DNA of 64,000 nt from Eurosta solidaginis (taxonomy: Eukaryota > Arthropoda > Insecta > Diptera > Tephritidae), in NCBI RefSeq assembly GCF_040869045.1, contig NC_090322.1, forward strand, positions 270,346,662-270,410,661. Reading direction: 5' to 3'. Made by a program: the position numbers and the translations under genes. This document shows positions 11,942-24,330 of this stretch, in pieces (position 1 is the first letter of the stretch; every line of letters begins with the position of its first letter). Under the pieces are notes generated by a model. It saw nothing but the letters and a program-made list of their open reading frames with translations, made no database searches and was not told the DNA's origin.

Positions 11942-14408
11942 TCAGTTCGGATTATATGAAATAATCATTAAAAAGCTGATTTATTATACTTTTGACTAAA
12001 ATTAATATATTAATTTAACAAAAAGGCAGTGCTTATTTCGTGATTATTTCGGATTGACTTTGAATATTTTCTAAATAAAAAAAAAAGATCTCTAAATTTT
12101 AGAACTTATAATAGCGCTATTACTAAAGATTACACTCGAAATTATTTTTTGATTATTTTGTAATATGAATATATGTATATCTTAATTGAACATATGAGAT
12201 AACCGAATTTCATTTCATTATTTATTCAGTTATAAATTCATGATTACTTTATTATTTCGGATTGCTAATAAATTTTGATTAAGGAGCATAAAAATATGCA
12301 TTTCGGGAACAAATAATAGTGGAATACATTTTGCCTATTCACGATTATTGCTAGTTTCGATAGTTAGTAGTCGTAATTAATAAAAGGCTATCGTTAATGT
12401 TAATAATTTTTTTGCTTATAAAAGAATAAGTATTGGTGAATAATAATAAAAAAACTACAAATAAACAAAGAACTTTTTTTTAAATTCAATCTTAAAAACC
12501 TTTTGTTTTGATTATATAAATGCAAGCAAATAATGTAGATTAATGAAATATGGAAATGCAAATCTGTTATATAATGCATTACAAACGGTGTTTATGTTGG
12601 TTAGGGATGTTCAATAAAGATTTGTTATATTTATTTACAAAATTTGCCTCAACAACTAACTATGCTCTACAGCTTTACAGCTAGTATTTATTCAAATATA
12701 TTTACATATTTACAGTATAACGGTAAAACGATGAGATCGACATATAACTGCATCAAAGTTATAACTCAAAATTGTTTAGTATGCAAATATTGAAAATAAC
12801 AGAAATATAAATTTTCGAGCTTTGCGAATAATTGAATTATTCTATTAATTGATTTTTTCTAAGTTTTAATAAATCAAAAAGGAGGCTTTCTCAAGGAAAC
12901 AATTTTTAATCAATAAAAACGCAAATTAGTAGAGAATTAGCTATTTTTAATTAATCACAAATAAAATAAATTGATTAGATTAATTACTGCAAATTTAATA
13001 CATAGTTTTATTACTCAGTTTCTGAATCACATACGTAATGTTCTGATATGATTCACTGAAATTTAGGTTAAATCTTAATGGAATAATTCATAATTCAAAT
13101 TACTCGATTATTATTCAAATTAATCGAACAGTTCATTATTTAAATTACTCGATTAACCGAACAAAGGCACAGCGCTACATTTATATAATTAAATATGTTT
13201 ATGGATATTAATGGTATTACCTGATTTTATGTACTTCATTTATTTCACACATCATTTTCTTACCATTAAAATTGAATGAGAAGACTCATTTATTTTTAAT
13301 ATAAAACCATCAAAGACTTCTGCTAAATAAATGTTTTGAACCCAAAAACTGCGCAAACCAATTGAAAATCATTAAATATATCGAGTCACTTAACAAATGT
13401 CTATGCACATGCAAACTTTTCATCTTAACATCGAAAGCCCACCCTTTTAAATAAGGACCCATTTTTTTACTTTACTACAACCTTCTACCCCCCACCATTC
13501 ATTTAAATGGCGTATCCAACTATGAGTTTTTGCTTATAAATATTTTTTTTTTTTATTTCAAGTCGTTAAAGAAAACTTTTGTATTGCTTACAAATTGTAG
13601 GTCAGACCCTTTTTGCGTCGCACACTCACAGCAAAAAATTTGAAAAAAAAAAACCTAAACAAGTTGCTCAAGTTCAGCACGCAGACAACTTCCGGCGCAA
13701 CAAACACAATCTCACCTGATAAATGAGTTTAACTTTCGCAGTGAATGTGTCGATGTTTGTGTTGGTGTAGTTGCAACAAGAAAATCTGACATAACAACGA
13801 ACAGGTAATTTTGTACGTGTTTATATTTCCAACTTTGAAGAGTCAACCTACATACATGTATATTTGTGTATATGTTTGTATGTATGCCTATGCGAAATTA
13901 ATAGAAAAGTCTCAAAGGTGCTATTAAAGCATTGTCACTTTTGATGTCTAACTTAGATAGCGACTTGTTTACATTATTGTTTATGTTTTTGACAGCTAAC
14001 GTAGCATCTGACTGAACGCCCTTGATCGCATGAAAATGCAAAAAAGTAAATGTTGAATATAAAAGGGCAAGTTATATTGTTCTCGTAAAGCTAAAACAAC
14101 TTTTTATGTGAATTATGTAATCGACGTTGTCAAATATTGTGCTTGCTTTGTATTGGAAACCATACACATATATAATACTAGCAGAAGTTGTTCTGCCCTA
14201 AATTTGGCCTATCTGCATACATTTTAATAAGCTTCTTCCATCTAACTCTGCCCTACCCCTCTACACTATTTCCTAATCTTTTTATTCACTCCTTCTTCCG
14301 TCTTTTTCGCTTTATCCCCATCTTCGTCTCATTCTATCTCTTTCTCAGTCTCCTTCTCTCTTTTCTCTTCTCTCAAATTTTTCTCCTTCTTCTTCATCTC
14401 TTATTGCC
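11942..14408. other. AT-rich non-coding stretch, no recognisable gene
   Basis: Nothing coding recognised. Words such as ATTACTCGATTA near 13100-13160 echo those near 10700, on the other side of the hAT MITE. C/T-rich DNA appears from about 14230 to 14408. Confidence 0.4.
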
Positions 14409-14444
14409 AGTCCCAGAGGGTGGTATGTATTTTGTTCGAATCCC

Positions 14445-14526
14445 ATTCCGAGTCTCAGTCCCAGTCCCACTCCGAGTCTCAGTCTCAGTCCCAGTCCTAG
14501 TCCTAATCCTAGTCCCAGTCCGTCTC
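14445..14526 (+). repeat. AGTCYC hexanucleotide tandem repeat
   Basis: Variants of AGTCCC, AGTCTC and AGTCCT repeat about 12 times. They create artefactual low-complexity frames on both strands (Pro/Val/Ser-rich or Gly/Leu/Arg-rich), which are not genes. Confidence 0.85.
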
Positions 14527-14740
14527 TGGTATACTTCCCGGAAAAAAGCATCGTAAATACTAATATAGGCAAATTTATACACGAAATTTCAGGCAAATCG
14601 AATGGGACGTATGTAAATAGGTATGTGGGTATTATTAATTCCTGTTTTTATTTCGGCTTCGCATGCATATTTATCGGTTTGCCAGGTTGATGCGACTAAA
14701 TCGAATATCACAATGAACTTTAGAGCTCTCAGCAACAGCT

Positions 14741-16230
14741 TTCATTTGATATCCATTATACACACACATCATAGGTGTATCCGGGTCCACGTTTTGGCCT
14801 ACATATCGGGACCCTAGTCACCCAGCGGCATAAAATTTACTCTGTACTAAAGCACACATCAACAGCTTCAATTTGATACCCATAATGTAAAAACACATTC
14901 TAGGTGTATCCGGGTCCACGTTTTGGCCTACATCTCGAGACCCTAGTCACCCAGCGGCATAAAAATTACTCTGTACTAAAGCACACATCAACAGCTTCAA
15001 TTTGATACCCATTATGTAAAAACGCATCCTAGTGTTACCCTGATCCACGTTTTGACCTATATCTCGAGACCCTAGTCACGAATAGGTATGAAAACTACTC
15101 TGTACTAAAGCACTCATCAACAGCTTCAATTTGATACCCATTATGTAAAAACACATCCTTGTGTTACCCTGATCCACGTTTTGACATATATCTCGAGACC
15201 CTAGTCACGAATAGGTATGAAAACTACTCTGTACTAAAGCACTCATCAACAGCTTCAATTTGATACCCATAATGTAAAAATACATTCTAGGTGTATCCGG
15301 GTCCACGTTTTGGCCTACATCTCGAGACCCTAGTCACCAAGCGGCATACAAATTACTCTGTACTAAAGCACACATCAACAGGTTCAATTTGATACCCATA
15401 ATGTAAAAACACATTCTAGGTGTATCCGGGTCCACGTTTTGGCCTACATCTCGAGACCCTAGTCACCCAGCGGCATAAATATTACTCTGTACTAAAGCAC
15501 ACATCAACAGCTTCAATTTGATACCCATTATGTAAAAACACATCCTAGTGTTACCCTGATCCACGTTTTGGCTTATATCTCGAGACCCTAGTCACGAATA
15601 GGTATGAAAACTACTCTGTACTAAAGCACTCATCAACAGCTTCAATTTGATACCCATTATGTAAAAACACATCCTAGTGCTACCTTGATCCACGTTTTGG
15701 CCTATATCTCGAGACCCTAGTCACGAATAGGTATGAAAACTACTCTGTACTAAAGCACTCATCAACAGCTTTGATACCCACAATGTAAAAACACATTCTA
15801 GGTGTATCCGGGTCCACGTTTTGGCCTACATCTCGAGACCCTAGTCACCCAGCGGCATAAATATTACTCTGTACTAAAGCACACATCAACAGCTTCAATT
15901 TGATACCCATTATGTAAAAACACATCCTAGTGTTACCCTGATCCACGTTTTCGCCTATATTTCGAGACCCTAGTCACCAATAGGTATGAAAACAATCCTG
16001 TACTAAAGCACTCATAAACAGCTTCAATTTGATACCCACAATATAAAAACATTGTCTAGGCATTCACGGGCCCACGTTTGGCCTATATCTCCAGACCCTA
16101 GTCACTCAGGGGCATGGAAATTATCCTCTACTAAATCACTCAAAAACAGCTTTCATTTGATCCATATTGTATAAACACATCCTAGGGGTACCCGGGTTCA
16201 CGTTTTGATCTCAAGACCCTAGGCACGTAG
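14741..16230 (+). repeat. tandem array, 12 units of about 129 bp
   Basis: TTGATACCCAT recurs about every 129 bp (near 14745, 14871, 15000, 15130, 15259, 15387, 15516, 15645, 15770, 15898, 16028, 16155). Each unit contains GTCCACGTTTTGGCCTA, TCTCGAGACCCTAGTCAC and CTCTGTACTAAAGCAC. Two subtypes interleave: CCCAGCGGCATAAA with GGTGTATCCGGG, and GAATAGGTATGAAAAC with GTGTTACCCTGA. The unit near 15770 lacks a few bases. The core is homologous to the central repeats of the DINE-like elements. Confidence 0.9.
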
Positions 16231-16366
16231 CGAAAAAAAAGGTAGACGTTGGTCGATTCTCAGACCTACCCAATATGCTCACAAAATTTCATGAGAATCG
16301 GTTCAGCCGTTTCGGAGCAGTTAAGCCTCCAACACCGTGAAAGAAGAATTGTATATGTTAGCTATA

Positions 16367-17257
16367 CCCATTTTCATACAAATAATATACTTTAAGTTTC
16401 TTTGTTTTGACCTTTTATATACAAATTCCTTTTAATTGAAATATTTTTCTCATTGACATCCAGTTTCAAAATAGTATAAATATACATTGCAAATTCTGTT
16501 CACAACTCTTAAGAACTCAAAAAAATGTTCTAAAATATTTCAATTGTTTTCAAAAGTTTTTTTAAAATTTTGTTAGCTTCCAATTCAAATTCAAATTCAA
16601 ATAATAAGTGAAAGGGACTATAACACATTTCAAATAATATCTAAGAAATTGGATTTACAATTTAAATTCTATATTTAGAGTGGTTTTTACAGCACTTCTT
16701 CATTCACACTATTGTGGTTTTTGTGTATATGACATCAACATTTTTTTGTGTGTGCCCATATGACGACTATCTGCAAAAATTTCGGGAATCTAACGGTAGC
16801 TTAGTTAGCGGCATACTCGGAGCTTCACAGATGGTTACATTAAAAATTATCCACTCAGGATCTAAGCACTGGTGTAAAACTGTAATGTTTTCCAATGAAA
16901 GTTAACAGACGGCAAATCGAACACCCCAAATAATATGTTACTGAGAATACAACAATTACGTTTAGTAATTTATGAAAAGCAATGCCATGAATAAGGTTTG
17001 GAATCTATACTAATAATTTGTATATATATATTTTCTTTGTTTGAAATGTGTGAACTATTTTTTTACTTTTCTTTTCATAAACATCGTACTTATTCCTAAG
17101 GCGTGCTGAACTTGAGTTTACCCATAGTTAAAAATACAATGCAAACATTAAAGTTTACGGAGATTTATATATATGAAGCTTTATAATATAAAACGCATCT
17201 CAAACTTAGAATAATAAAAAATTATCAAAAAATTTATTTAAAAACCTCCCAACTTAC
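16367..17257. other. non-coding stretch; possible short Tc1/mariner-like scrap near 16780-16903
   Basis: AT-rich DNA left of the nAChR exon donor. A + frame near 16780-16903 ends in GSKHWCKTVMFSNES, faintly like the W.KV.FSDES block of Tc1/mariner transposases, but it is too short and isolated to call. The rest shows no gene and is presumed intron of the receptor gene. Confidence 0.35.
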
Positions 17258-17344
17258 CTAGAAGCGGCACTGCATCCGACGTCGCTGGCATCGTTTCGGC
17301 CACCATATTGAGGAAGACAGTTAGTGATAGTAGAATTGTGACTC
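17258..17344 (-). CDS. nAChRalpha: nicotinic acetylcholine receptor alpha subunit, internal exon (TM2 and TM2-TM3 loop)
   Basis: This 87-bp exon lies between a TTACAG acceptor and a CTAG/GTAAGTTG donor and has phase 1 at both ends, matching the exon at 28484-28678. It encodes [19 protein letters not shown] then ATSDAVPLL: the pore-lining TM2 helix and the loop to TM3. The ending [13 protein letters not shown] resembles alpha5/alpha7-type insect subunits more than my recollection of alpha6; this is from memory, not alignment. Joined to the upstream exon, the frame is continuous through TM1-TM2. The next exon (TM3) should lie further left on the minus strand but was not recognised in 1-17257, so it is probably outside the window. 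Confidence 0.93.
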
Positions 17345-18186
17345 CTGTAACATAATCAATTTTTTTTAGAAAAAAATTGCCAACACAAGTTAGAAAATAC
17401 TTAAAATTGTACAATTATGAGCACAAAAACAATTTTTTTTAACAATTCAGTTTATGCTTTGGATTTAACAATAAAAATTGTAGTTAAATTCATGTGAAAA
17501 GCAAGTTAACAACGTCTTATTGGTTTTTTTTGCGTAATAAGTGTTATTGGTTGTTATTGTTGTTGCTGTTGCAGTTTCACTGTAGTACTTGCTGTGTCAT
17601 ATATTTTCAATGGCCAACTGTGGTTTCAAGTTCCATATCTCCTGATGCCGTACTAAGTGTCCAAAGATATATAAAAAATGCAAATAACTTCAAAGTGTAG
17701 ACGTGGGACCGCCTGCGCGACCCATTACTGTTATGTTCCCATTTAGTGCGTTATTGTGCTGCTACTGCTTGTGCTTTGCATGGAAGTACTCCATATTTTT
17801 GGTGTTGTTATAATGTGTTTGTTATGATTACACATCTTCGCGTCAGTGTTGGACAAATAAAAAACTACTACCATATTCTCTGCGCTGAACCTCAATAAAA
17901 GTCGTCAGTCACTGTCTGCTTGTCAAATGTTTGTATGTTTTCATGTAAGTTCGTATGTGAGTGCTATACTTAATATCGTTTTTATTGGTTTTGTATTGTT
18001 TTTTTTTATTGTAGTTGCTATGTTTACATTGGCAATGAAATAACATAGTACTCAACTTATCTTGCTATCAATCATAATTTGGGATATTTTTTGGAAGGAA
18101 TTTCTATTACATTCAAAGGTTTTGGGATATATGCATGCGTCGAGGACAAGAGGGGCTGAAGAGGCTTGGTGTATAAAAAATAAAAT

Positions 18187-18405
18187 ATAAATGTAAGGCG
18201 CAGTAACATCCGAAGAGATTTTAGGCCGAGCTTCTCTCACAATTTGTGCTCCTTTTTTAGTTTTTCCTACAAATTGGCGTGAAATTTAGTTCTCATTGAA
18301 AAAACCTTTTTTCTAAAATTTTGATGTTGCTTTGCCAGGAGTGTGAACCCAGGATCTTCGGTCTGGCAGGCGGCGCAGGCTACCATCACACCACGGCGGC
18401 CGCGG
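18187..18405 (-). mobile_element. tRNA-derived SINE, copy 1 (internally deleted)
   Basis: Read on the minus strand, the head is GCGGCCGCCGTGGTGTGATG, followed by a B-box-like GGGTTCACACTCC, the AAAATTTTAGAAAA linker, and the tail ending in GAAGCTCGGCCTAAAATCTC and CGCCTTACA. Compared with the fuller copies near 32.7 and 54.8 kb, it lacks most of the central body (the block with the TGCCGTTCGGAGTCG motif). It lies in the large nAChR intron in the same orientation as the gene. Confidence 0.75.
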
Positions 18406-18412
18406 CAAACTA

Positions 18413-19983
18413 TATTGTGCCACATGTTGAGTGGCGCTTCAACCATAAAAATTTACATATAATGTTTGTTTGCGTGCAAAAAAAAAAAAAAAACAAAAGA
18501 AACAAAAAAAAGTAAAAGAGAAAGATACATGCATTTCGCAATACTTTTCAACTTCCTATGCAAATCGCGGGGCATAATGTTTGAATTATATTAACAAATT
18601 TTCACACTTTCATATGCGTGCAACATGTTGTCAATGGCGGTGCACAGTGAACGGTTTGCCTGCGCTAGCGGACATTTTTTAATACCAATCAACAAAAGTC
18701 AAATTACTTGAACCGAGTTTTAGAAATAACACTTAAATACATATAAATACCTACTAGCTACCAAACTCAAAATATGAGCAGAAACATCCTTCGTGGAGCT
18801 GTGAGATTACCTCACTCAGGAAAAATGGCGGGAGACATTTCAATCAAGTTGACGGATTGACTGACGCTTACAAAGATGCCATACAAGGTGAAGTCCCACA
18901 AGGTCACCGATCGCAAGGTCAGTTGACATTATGACCAATTTAAGTGGCAATAAGATCCACTGACCTTATGAGCACTTTTTTGGACGACGCCAATCCGCAA
19001 GTCTAGAGGGGCTCTCTAAAGAATTCTGGCCGAAATCAGTTCATCGTGAAGTTAAGAAACAATTTCTAGTTAGGAGAGATCACTTAAAGTCTGGGGGACT
19101 CCCCTATAGCGTGGTGCCCGTCCAGAGGCACCCCGAAAGCGTTCTGCAGACAATATCCGAAAGGCTATGTCAACTAGATTCTAATACACCGACCCTCTAT
19201 TTAGAAAACAAGTTCTATATAAGAATTTCTGAGAGGCAAAAATGGGATGATTCACTACTTAAAAGCCCCATTTCACGGCCTCCTTAACTCTTCTTAAGTA
19301 GAGGGATGTCGAAAAATTGTATGCTTTAAAGTTGTACATAAAGTGGTCGCTCGTTGGCATAAGTTTCGAAAACTGATATCTTAATGGGAAGATCTGATGG
19401 CAATAGACATCAAATGTACGAAAATCCCTAGGAATGATTTCTATCGAAGCTGTAGAGGCGAAGAATGAATGTGTTGAGCACTTTCTTTTCAGATCCTCGG
19501 TCTGGCCAAGTGGTCACACTTATCACGGTGTATCTGAACTCGGTTCAAGTGTATGTTTTCACGATGTTAGTTCTTTTACTCATCTTGAATCTGTATAGTT
19601 TTCTCAAAGTAAAAAAAAAAAAGATACTAACATTTGACCCTTTGAAAAAATCAATTTTTTGTGTTTCTTTTTGCGTTATGTGAGTAATTTTGTCTAGGAA
19701 CGCGTAAAAGACGAAACGAAATTTTGTTTTTTGCCTCAAATATCCTTTGGGCCGGCTATTTCTAAATAAATTGAAAATAGAAATATTTTGTATGAAAATA
19801 TATATTTTTATTGAAAAAAATATATATATTTCATTAAAATCATGTATTTTTATTTTATAAAAATACTTCTTAAATTTTGTGATGATGAAAATCTTTTACA
19901 AAATTTTGATCTGACAGACACTGATTGTTATTTACTGTGTCCATATGAATTTGTTTTTGATGAAAAAAAAAAGATTTTAAATA
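18413..19983. other. intronic stretch without recognisable gene; A-rich run at 18479-18515
   Basis: Between about 18780 and 19500 the base composition is higher in GC and looks like decayed coding DNA, but stops occur in every frame and no domain is recognisable. It becomes strongly AT-rich after 19590. Confidence 0.35.
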
Positions 19984-20072
19984 TTTTTTTTTATTTTACC
20001 TTTATATTAAGTTGCTTTATGTTTGTCCCCTCATTTCCATACGAATTTTTGACCCACGGACAAGTCTTTTTC

Positions 20073-21830
20073 GGTAACTTCCCGTTGAGCTAGACACTTG
20101 AAACTTAGAACATAGTTGAGATCTGAGAGACATTACTGTGCAAGTGAAAAAAATCCGCTAGGTGGCGCACGGATCGAGATATACAGAAAATTAATTTTAA
20201 AATGGAAATAGTTGGCGAGTCGATGGCACTACAATTCGTGTAAAACAAAATGCCGCCTGGTGGCAGACGAATCGAGATAAACGAAAATCCCTGAAAATGC
20301 CTGAAAAAACGAAGGGAATTTTGCAATCGATTTTTGAGTAACTTCCCGGTGAGCTGCAGATACGAAACTTGAGCCCTAAGTCAGAACCTGGCGACAATGC
20401 AATATTTTATCAAAAAATTTCGCAAGGTGGCGCATGGATCGACATATTAGGAAAATTAATTTTAATTTGGGAATTTTTCAATCCATTTTTAACTAACTTC
20501 CCGGTTACCTAGAGACTTGTAACTTAGCACATATTTCGAGACCCGGTGACAACACAATTTACAGAAAACAAAATTCCGCTAGGTGGCGCGCTAAGTGAGA
20601 TAACTACAAATCCTTGAAAAACGAGGGGAATCTTGCAATCGATTTTTGAGTAATTTTCCGGTGAGCTGGAGATATGAAACTTGGGCCGTAAGTCAGAACA
20701 CGATGACAATGCAATATTTTGTCAATTCCGCTAGGTGGCACATGGATCGAGATATTAGGAAAATTAATTTATTTTGGGAATATTTCAATCCATTTTTAAC
20801 TAACTTTTCGGTTACTTAGAGACTTGTAACATAGCACATAGTTCGAGACCCGGCGACAATACAATTTGTAGAAAACAAAGTTCCGCTAGGTGGCGTGCTA
20901 ATTGATATAACTACAAATCCCTGAAAAACGAGGGGAATCTTGCGATAAATTTTTGAGTAACTTGCCGGTGAGCTAGAGACTTGAAACTTGGGCCGTGGGT
21001 CAGAACCCGGTGGAAATGCAACATTTGTTCAAAAAAATATCGCTAGGTGGCGCATGGATCAAGATTTTTAGAAAATTAATTTTAATTTGGGAATCTTTCA
21101 ACACATTTTTAACTAACTTCCGGGTTACCTAGAGACTTGAAACTTGGCACTTAGTTAGAGGCCTGGTGACAGTACAACTTATAGAAAACAAAGTTCCGCT
21201 AGGTGGCGCGCTAGTTAAGTGAACTGCAAATCCTTTAAAAACAGGGGGAATCTTGCGACCGATTTTCGAATAACTTCCCGATGAGCTAGATACATGAAAC
21301 TGAGAACGTAAGTCAGAACCCGGTGACAATACAATATTTTATCAAAACAATTCCGCTAGGTGAGCTAGAGACTTGAAACTTGGGCCGTGGGTCAGAATCC
21401 GGTGAAAATTCAACATTTGTTCAAAAAAATGCCGCTAGGTGGCGCATGGATCAAGATTTTTGGAAAATTTATTTTAATTTGGGAATCTTTCAATACATTT
21501 TTAACTAACTTCCGGGTTACATAGAGACTTGAAACTTGGCACTTAGTTAGAGGCCTGGTGACAGTACAACTTATAGAAAACAAAGTTCCGCTAGGTGGCG
21601 CGCTGGTCAAGCGAACTGCAAATCCTTTAAAAACAGGGGGAATCTTGCGACCGATTTTCGAATAACTTCCCGATGAGCTAGATACATGAAACTGAGGTCG
21701 TAAGTCAGAACCCGGTGACAATGCAATATTTAATCAAAACAACTCCGCTAGGTGGCGCATGGATCGAGATATTGAGAAAATTAGTTTTAAATTGGGAATC
21801 TTGCAATCGATTTTTAACTAACTTCCTGGA
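20073..21830 (+). repeat. tandem array, about 12 units of about 153-155 bp, two alternating subtypes
   Basis: CCGCTAGGTGGCGC or a variant recurs near 20158, 20424, 20577, 20730, 20884, 21043, 21198, 21433, 21590 and 21748, with a shorter intervening unit near 20252. GAGACTTGAAACTTGG, CCCGGTGACAAT and TTTTTAACTAACTTCC punctuate the units. Neighbouring units alternate between a GGTGGCGCATGGATCGAGAT form and a GGTGGCGCGCTA form. A unit near 21354 is chimeric. The repeated small minus-strand frames in this array arise from the repeat and are not genes. Confidence 0.88.
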
Positions 21831-22325
21831 TATCTAGAGACTTGAAACCTGAAATATAATTTATAACTCGGTGACAGGGCAATGTTTGATGAAAAAATTT
21901 GAGCTACGTAACGCACAAGTCGGTCTATTTAGAAGATTAGGCCATACCTTCATGGCTAGCCTCCTGAGTGTTGCAGGCGTTGTAGAATTCCTCCTGGTTA
22001 AAGGTCCAACTCAATGCACGTCCTTGCATACTTTTAGGCGTACGCGACTTTCACCACGATTCTTTTAGACTTTCAGGCGTATGCGAATTTCACCACGATT
22101 TTCAGCTGTGCAAATTAAGTAGCTGACAAACGAGGTGGAATTCTCTTGTTATGATGCGAAGTGGAATTCTGTTGTTTTCGCCAGTGTTGTCCGCGAAAAT
22201 TCCACTAATTCTATTAAATCTTGCTATTTTGAATAAATAAATAAAGATAAGAGTTTACACTTAGGAATTACATAAATTACTAATCAAAGTTGCAATTGCC
22301 TTTTTGTAGGCAGTACTAAAAAATT

Positions 22326-22739
22326 GAAAATAAAAAGATGATAACAAATTTTTAAGGACTACCTTTATATAAATGGACCAAAAAATAGAAGGCAATTTTT
22401 CCTTTAATACAGACATAATCTAGTTGAATTTTGACTAAAAAACTTTAAAAATAGCTCTCGTAAAAGAATTTTGGGATTTAATATTATAAAGGTAGAGCGC
22501 GTGCTTAAATTTTAAATAATCAATTAGTTAATCCCAAGTACATGGTTTGCCTTAAATTGAAAGATTGCGCTCCACCTTTATAGTTTTAAATCCCAAAATT
22601 CTTACAAGAGCTATTGTTAAAGTTTTTTAATCAAAATTCAACAAGACTATGTCTGTATTAAAGGAAAAATTACCTTCTATTTTTTGGTCCATTTATATAA
22701 AGGTAGTCTTTAAACATTTTTTATCATCTTTTTATTTTC
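22326..22739. repeat. foldback segment, two arms of about 174 bp around a 66-bp loop
   Basis: The left arm (22326-22500) and right arm (22567-22739) are near-perfect inverted repeats, beginning GAAAATAAAAAGATGAT and sharing GGACTACCTTTATATAAA, TTTTTCCTTTAATACAGACA and TTTTGGGATTTAA. The loop contains TTAATCCCAAGTACATGGTT. A second copy at 30089-30506 has the loop in the same + orientation although its adjoining module is inverted. Confidence 0.88.
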
Positions 22740-23514
22740 TAAATTTTCTTATCTTTACTTAATCAACAAGAGGTTGGTTGATTTAAGAGATATTAATTTT
22801 CCGTCTATAGCGAGGTAAAAGCGACCACTGTGCAGTGCATAAAAACTTTCTTAATATGCGAACACCTGACGCAGCATTTCTTATCGCAAAGTGTCGATTA
22901 TGTTGTGTTTGTGTTCGTGTTTGTATGTAGGTGTGGTATCCGCCATGTAAACCAAACTTTTTGCTACTCTACGACAATAAACATTTTAAGATGCCTTTTC
23001 TACTTTATGTAAGAGCATATGTTGCCTAAATAAGTAATTTTTCTTACGATTCTGCATATTTACAACAACACGATACACATTTATGGCACTTGAATAAATA
23101 TTTGAATTCACATTTGTCTTTTGTATTTCATAGTGCGAATTTTAGTTTTTATACTTTCTGTAAAGTTTCTTGTTTTCCTGTATGTATAAAAACGAAGTGA
23201 GTATATTCTTTGCGTTCACTTCCCTTGGCGCACTACGCAATGCATATTTGATGAGCCCTTCCGATGTATAATAAACTATAATACAACGTAGAAGATGAGT
23301 TCTTCCTAACGAACGTAAATCTAATTATGATACTAAACATAAAACGGGAGGTACCTGCTTTAATTGCTATTTATGCATGTATGGGTTTGTATGTATAAAT
23401 TTAGCACTAAACTGTCCAGGTGGCTTAACACATGCTGATGGTCAACTTTTATGTTATATTGTGTAAATTCAAAGAGTAACGGCTACACTTAGAGAAAAAC
23501 ATATATTGTAAATA

Positions 23515-23935
23515 AGGAAATCGCTTTTAAATACTTTTTCCATGAATTGAGAAAAGTTTAATTCAATTAAAATAAAATTAAATAAACAAAATAGTTTGAC
23601 ATGAAATAAAAAAGAATTAAAAAAAATTTGAATAAAACAAAATTAAATTAAATTAAGATAAAATAAAATAAAATTTAATTAAACAAAATAAAATAAGCGA
23701 AGTTAAAAAATAAATTATATCAAACAAAATATATAAAAATAAAATGTTAAAAAATTTTAGTAAAATTAATAATAAATAAAATAAGAGTAAATAAAACAAA
23801 ATAAATAAAAATATAATATTAAAAAATTTAAGTAAAAGAAATAAAAAAGAATATAAAATAAAACATAATAAAATAAAGCGAAATAATATAAAACAAAATC
23901 AAAGAAAATAAAATAAAATAATAATGTGTCTATGA
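23515..23935. repeat. AAATAAAAT-type low-complexity stretch
   Basis: About 420 bp of A-rich DNA made of AAATAAAATAAA, AATAAAATT and related words with little else. It is likely an expanded and degraded A-rich tail or microsatellite inside the nAChR intron. Confidence 0.75.
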
Positions 23936-24147
23936 TGCACTTTAAACGAACTTTTACATCTTAGTCAAAAAGTATTGGTTTGAATGATTCCAAAAATTTT
24001 AAATATTTGCATGTTAATCTCGTGGATAGAGTACTCGAATACCGTTCTAATGACTGTTGTATAGATTTTTCTTATTTCATTAAACCTATTTCTCGATTCG
24101 AATATTTTTCATAATATTTTTCAGTATTTCTCAGGATTTGTTTGAAA

Positions 24148-24330
24148 ACCACTCTATCTCGAAATTCGCTTTAAAAATGCCCTATCTTAAAATTGTTTTC
24201 ATAAACGTCCTATCTCACGTCAAAATACTTTGTTTTTGTGCTTAGATTGGGCATTTTTGAAAAAAATTCTGAAAAAGGGCGTTGCAATTTGGCTTTTTTC
24301 AAAAGATTTTGAGATAGGCCGTTTTTAAAA
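24148..24330. repeat. short 28-bp direct repeats with an inverted partner
   Basis: CTATCTC/CTATCTT occurs three times at 28-bp spacing (near 24151-24213), followed by ATTTTGAGATAGG in the opposite sense near 24310. It may be the end of a small inverted-repeat element. The rest of 22743-25617 has no recognisable coding. Confidence 0.4.

Larger units (their letters stand above)
14409..16366 (+). mobile_element. repeat element with hexanucleotide head, 12-unit 129-bp array and RTE-like tail
   Basis: The order is: an AGTCYC hexanucleotide array (14445-14526); a linker (CAGGCAAATCGAATGGGACG near 14591); twelve 129-bp tandem units (14741-16230); and a conserved tail with TTTCATGAGAATCGGTTCAG and CCGTTTCGGAGCAG (16285-16325). 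Such a tail is common at the 3' ends of insect non-LTR (RTE-like) or related repeats; I infer family only loosely. No transposase or RT frame is present. Ends are approximate because no target duplication was found. Confidence 0.55.
19984..22739 (+). mobile_element. composite satellite-bearing foldback element, expanded copy
   Basis: The order on the + strand is: a T-rich end and the TTTGTCCCCTCATTTCC module (19984-20072); an array of about 12 units (20073-21830); a unique module with CTCCTGAGTGTTGCAGGCGT and GAGGTGGAATTCTCTTG (about 21940-22180); a 130-bp segment absent from the other copy (about 22185-22318); and a foldback segment (22326-22739). An inverted, contracted relative with the same module order lies at 30089-31096, so these parts belong to one family. 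No protein is encoded. The element sits in the 11-kb nAChR intron. Confidence 0.7.

Noticed and set aside
14188..14596. Frames rich in Val/Pro/Ser or Gly/Leu/Arg near the hexanucleotide repeat
   Set aside because: Translations of the AGTCYC tandem repeat in different frames, not proteins.
16714..16905. Possible Tc1/mariner transposase fragment (GSKHWCKTVMFSNES)
   Set aside because: Only about 15 residues resemble the family, there is no continuation in any frame and no terminal repeats were seen.
21129..21721. Repeated minus-strand frames beginning MSPGSDLR
   Set aside because: They follow the 153-bp tandem array and its 392-bp duplication. Frame length is a by-product of the repeat.
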